NCBI GenBank assembly: GCA_040880305.1
Contig: JBBDIP010000035.1
Span: 1-25,639 of the forward strand
DNA from: JBBDIP01 sp040880305
GTDB taxonomy: Bacteria; Bacillota; Sulfobacillia; Fermentithermobacillales; Fermentithermobacillaceae
DNA length: 25,639 nt
Direction of reading: 5' to 3'
The notes under the pieces are model-generated. The model was given only the letters and a program-made list of their open reading frames with translations. It was not told the DNA's origin and ran no database searches. Of this stretch, positions 23,922 to 25,639 are shown one piece after another. Position 1 is the first letter of the stretch. Each line of letters starts with the position of its first letter. The translations under genes were made by a program, and so were the position numbers.

Positions 23922-24856
23922 CTAAAAGCACCTCTTTCGACCTCCACCAGGTGGACCAGACTGTCGGCCGCGACTTCCAGCTCGGCCTGATCAGGTTCCC
24001 TGGTGGTAAGCGACTGCAAACCCATGCCTGGAGCGCGGATAAGCCTCCAGAACAGATTGTCTTTGTCGGCCGACGCCTTCAATACCTCATAGGAGAGCCC
24101 CGCCGCAAACGGCAGCAAGGCAAGCCTGATGCCGACCCTGGCCAGCATGGTAGGCGGGGACACGAACAGGAACACGATCCACGTGCAGAGCACGACTATG
24201 AAGAGGAAACTGGTGCCGCACCTGGGGTGCAGGCGCGACTCCTTGCAGGCTTTCCCAGCCAGGTACTCTACGATCTGGGGCTTATCCCACTTCTCATTCC
24301 TGGCTTTGTCGAGGATGTCGGCGTAATTTCTCTCCCAAGCCCATATGACTTTGTGCTCGGCCCCGTGGTACTCGATGACTCTGCTGATCTCAGGCATCCG
24401 AAAGACCAGGGCGATGTAGGCGACCAGGATGGCCAGGCGCATGAACGTCTCGACCAGACTGGAAAGGAGTCTCCCCTGGACGTGCAAGGCGCCCACCGCG
24501 TACGGCGTTATGACGGCGGGAAGCAGGATGAAAAGCCCAACGGCCAGCACCACGCCCAGCGCCACTCCGAGATTGATGGCGGCCTTGGCGGGCTTCTCCT
24601 CATCGGGCGCGGCAATCTCAGCGGACTTGACCAGCATCTCGACCCCCAGCGAAAGGGAGTCGGCAAAGGCGAAAGCCCCGCGGATGATCGGGAGCCTCAT
24701 GAAAGAACTTTTCTGAGAAGGCGACAGCGAGCGCTTTGTCATTGAGTATATGTCGCCTTCGGGCTTGCGCACCGACAGCGAGACGTACCTCGGGCCGCGC
24801 ATCACGACTCCTTCTATGACGGCCTGGCCGCCGTAGGACGGCGTATCTTGTGCCAA
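23918..24856 (-). CDS. yqhQ: DUF1385 (YqhQ-like) membrane protein, function unknown
   Basis: A 312-residue member of the DUF1385 family, common in Bacillota. It starts with PSYGGQAVIEGVVMRGPR, the family signature, and has about four or five hydrophobic helices between residues 90 and 250. Conserved polar blocks are VIEYHGAEHKVIWAWE and KESRLHPRCGTSFLF; the two histidines and glutamate of HGAEH could bind a metal, but no function is proven as far as I know. The start is TTG 24856 with GGAGG 7 bases upstream; no ATG fits better. It begins about 44 bases past the rpmE terminator and its stop overlaps prfA, so it is the first gene of the translation operon. Confidence 0.93.
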   Translation of the reverse strand: MAQDTPSYGGQAVIEGVVMRGPRYVSLSVRKPEGDIYSMTKRSLSPSQKSSFMRLPIIRGAFAFADSLSLGVEMLVKSAEIAAPDEEKPAKAAINLGVALGVVLAVGLFILLPAVITPYAVGALHVQGRLLSSLVETFMRLAILVAYIALVFRMPEISRVIEYHGAEHKVIWAWERNYADILDKARNEKWDKPQIVEYLAGKACKESRLHPRCGTSFLFIVVLCTWIVFLFVSPPTMLARVGIRLALLPFAAGLSYEVLKASADKDNLFWRLIRAPGMGLQSLTTREPDQAELEVAADSLVHLVEVERGAFR

Positions 24857-24899
24857 CGCTCAACCTCCTCTCCTTCTGCATTTTAAGGCCTAGCGGCAC

Positions 24900-24937
24900 A
24901 AATAAAAAGGCAGAAACCACAAAGGAGGTTCTGCCTT
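24900..24937 (-). terminator. rho-independent terminator after rpmE
   Basis: On the transcribed strand AAGGCAGAACC (5' arm) and GGTTTCTGCCTT (3' arm) pair with one bulged base around an 8-base loop, followed by TTTTTATTT. This is a strong intrinsic terminator beginning 12 bases after the rpmE stop. Because yqhQ starts only 44 bases further on and no obvious promoter fits there, some read-through, or a promoter inside or just after the terminator, is expected. Confidence 0.85.
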
Positions 24938-24949
24938 CTATTCTTACAT

Positions 24950-25201
24950 CTAGCGGTTGTCGGTCTTAACCTCGGGCGCGCTCTCGGGCTTCTTCTCGCC
25001 CTCGATGTAGCCGTACTTCTGACGGAAGCGCTCGACGCGACCGCTGGTGTCCATGAGCTTCTGCACGCCTGTGAAGAACGGGTGGCACTTGGCGCAGATG
25101 TCCACTTTGATGGCTTTCTTGGTGGAGCCGACATGGTACACAGCGCCGCAGGCGCATGTAATGGTCGTCTTCTCGTAGTTCGGATGTATCTTTTCCTTCA
25201 C
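24950..25201 (-). CDS. rpmE: 50S ribosomal protein L31, zinc-binding form
   Basis: L31 bridges the two ribosomal subunits. The 83-residue protein starts KEKIHPNYEKTTITCACGAV and has cysteines C16, C18, C36 and C39 (CAC and CAKC), i.e. the zinc-containing C+ form, followed by HPFFTGVQKLMDT and the GRVERFRQKYG block. The tail of about 17 residues (EGEKKPESAPEVKTDNR) is longer than usual and very polar. The start is GTG 25201 with GGGGTG about 6-7 bases upstream. It has its own promoter and terminator. Zinc-free paralogues, which replace it under zinc starvation, are not seen here. Confidence 0.97.
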   Translation of the reverse strand: MKEKIHPNYEKTTITCACGAVYHVGSTKKAIKVDICAKCHPFFTGVQKLMDTSGRVERFRQKYGYIEGEKKPESAPEVKTDNR

Positions 25202-25256
25202 TTAAATCACCCCGGCTGAACTCTCATATCCACGTGTCTTAGCACAAACACAAGGA

Positions 25257-25285
25257 AGTATAGCACGAACGCTTACGAGCGACAA
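25257..25285 (-). promoter_or_regulatory. vegetative-type promoter of rpmE
   Basis: On the minus strand TTGTCG (25280-25285) and TATACT (25257-25262) are separated by exactly 17 bases, close to the sigma-A consensus TTGACA/TATAAT. Transcription would start near 25249, giving a leader of about 48 bases before the rpmE GTG. This is the clearest promoter in the window. Confidence 0.65.
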
Positions 25286-25330
25286 TGCCGATGACCCTTG
25301 CGGAGGGTTCATGATAAACTGGTATCGGCA
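25286..25330. repeat. nested inverted repeat between rpmE and the nucleotidyltransferase gene
   Basis: The outer arms TGCCGAT (25286-25292) and ATCGGCA (25324-25330) are perfect complements. Inside them CCCT and AGGG form a second short pair around TTGCGG. The element directly abuts the rpmE -35 box on one side and lies about 55 bases before the plus-strand gene, so it could be an operator or an mRNA structure. It may also be chance; the arms are short. Confidence 0.35.
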
Positions 25331-25386
25331 ACCAGAAAGTGGAACTGCAGGCCAATGACTAATCAGTACTGTTGGAGGCAAGGTGT

Positions 25387-25639
25387 TTGGGCCCACGCAG
25401 GAGTTCTCCAGAGTGGCTGAATAGGGTAAAGGATCACCTGGACGACCGCGAGGACGTCCTCTTGGCGTTTCTTTTCGGTTCGTTTTCCGCTGGCAAAGAG
25501 CATCAGGGCTCGGACGTGGACATCGCGGTCTATCTGGAATCCCCGTACACGACAGGCGATGTTGAGTCATTGTCGTCTAGGCTGGAGGACATGTGCCAGC
25601 GGGAGGTCGGCCTCCTTGTCCTCAACGACGCGCCGCCGG
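25387..25639 (+). CDS. MNT-type minimal nucleotidyltransferase, N-terminal part (cut by window edge)
   Basis: The first 84 codons of a plus-strand gene. The protein has the nucleotidyltransferase signature FLFGSFSAGKEHQGSDVDIAV (GS...G....SDxDxAV). The serine-aspartate pair binds metal, and a third acidic residue is expected just beyond the visible part. Such MNT proteins commonly act as the antitoxin of HEPN/MNT toxin-antitoxin pairs, some by adenylylating the HEPN RNase toxin; a HEPN gene would be expected next, outside the window. The start TTG 25387 is chosen because GGAGG lies 8 bases upstream; no in-frame ATG precedes the motif. It is divergent from rpmE. A lone or differently paired MNT protein is also possible. 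Confidence 0.75.
   Translation, partial: MGPRRSSPEWLNRVKDHLDDREDVLLAFLFGSFSAGKEHQGSDVDIAVYLESPYTTGDVESLSSRLEDMCQREVGLLVLNDAPP

Noticed and set aside
25202..25570. 122-codon minus-strand open frame upstream of rpmE
   Set aside because: It covers the rpmE promoter and leader and lies opposite the MNT nucleotidyltransferase, whose motif is clear; the product is Pro/Arg-rich without motifs.
1..25639. CRISPR arrays, tRNA or rRNA genes
   Set aside because: I saw no regularly spaced direct repeats, no tRNA-like cloverleaf with TTCGA loop outside genes, and no rRNA-like sequence; nearly all of the window from 5123 on is packed with protein genes.

Overview
This 25.6 kb window looks like chromosome of an endospore-forming Bacillota (Clostridia-like) with fairly high GC. 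The evidence is a spoIID gene, the neighbourhood of rpmE, yqhQ (DUF1385), prfA, prmC, sua5, ywlE, rpiB, ywlG, comEB, tagO/wecA, mnaA/wecB, murA and spoIID (a classic Bacillota block), and good AGGAGG-type ribosome binding sites. About half of the genes appear to start with TTG or GTG. Lineage assignment below phylum is inference.

Layout. Positions 1-178 hold the 3' end of an IS3-family element, which appears to have inserted into the C-terminal end of a decayed Tn7-type tnsD/tniQ gene (about 179-757, minus strand). Then, on the plus strand, comes a long single-chain restriction-modification protein of the type ISP-like family (1127-4597). It has a PD-(D/E)XK nuclease motif, an N6-adenine methylase core and an ISP-type C-terminal specificity region, but no helicase. 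A roughly 500 bp stretch with only a possible broken gene remnant (4598-5122) closes this accessory island.

From 5123 to 25201 every confident gene is on the minus strand. Read in the transcription direction they are: rpmE with its own promoter and a strong terminator; yqhQ-prfA-prmC-(sua5::ywlE fusion)-rpiB-ywlG-comEB-wecA-wecB; a nine-gene V-type ATPase operon (coiled-coil stalk subunit, I, K, E, C, F, A, B, D); then murA and spoIID. The right edge (25387-25639, plus strand) starts a MNT-type nucleotidyltransferase, often the antitoxin half of a HEPN/MNT pair.

How the genes work together. The cluster combines translation (L31, RF1, the PrmC methyltransferase that modifies RF1, and Sua5 for tRNA t6A), nucleotide and sugar metabolism (dCMP deaminase, RpiB), cell-envelope precursor synthesis (WecA/TagO, UDP-GlcNAc 2-epimerase, MurA), a rotary ATPase, and sporulation engulfment (SpoIID). 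The most striking point is that a V-type ATPase sits between mnaA/wecB and murA-spoIID, where Bacillus subtilis carries its F-type ATP synthase operon. The K subunit keeps all the residues known to bind Na+ in Enterococcus hirae, so sodium coupling is likely. Other oddities are the Sua5-arginine-phosphatase fusion, an extra N-terminal membrane helix on subunit K, and small perfect hairpins at several cistron boundaries.
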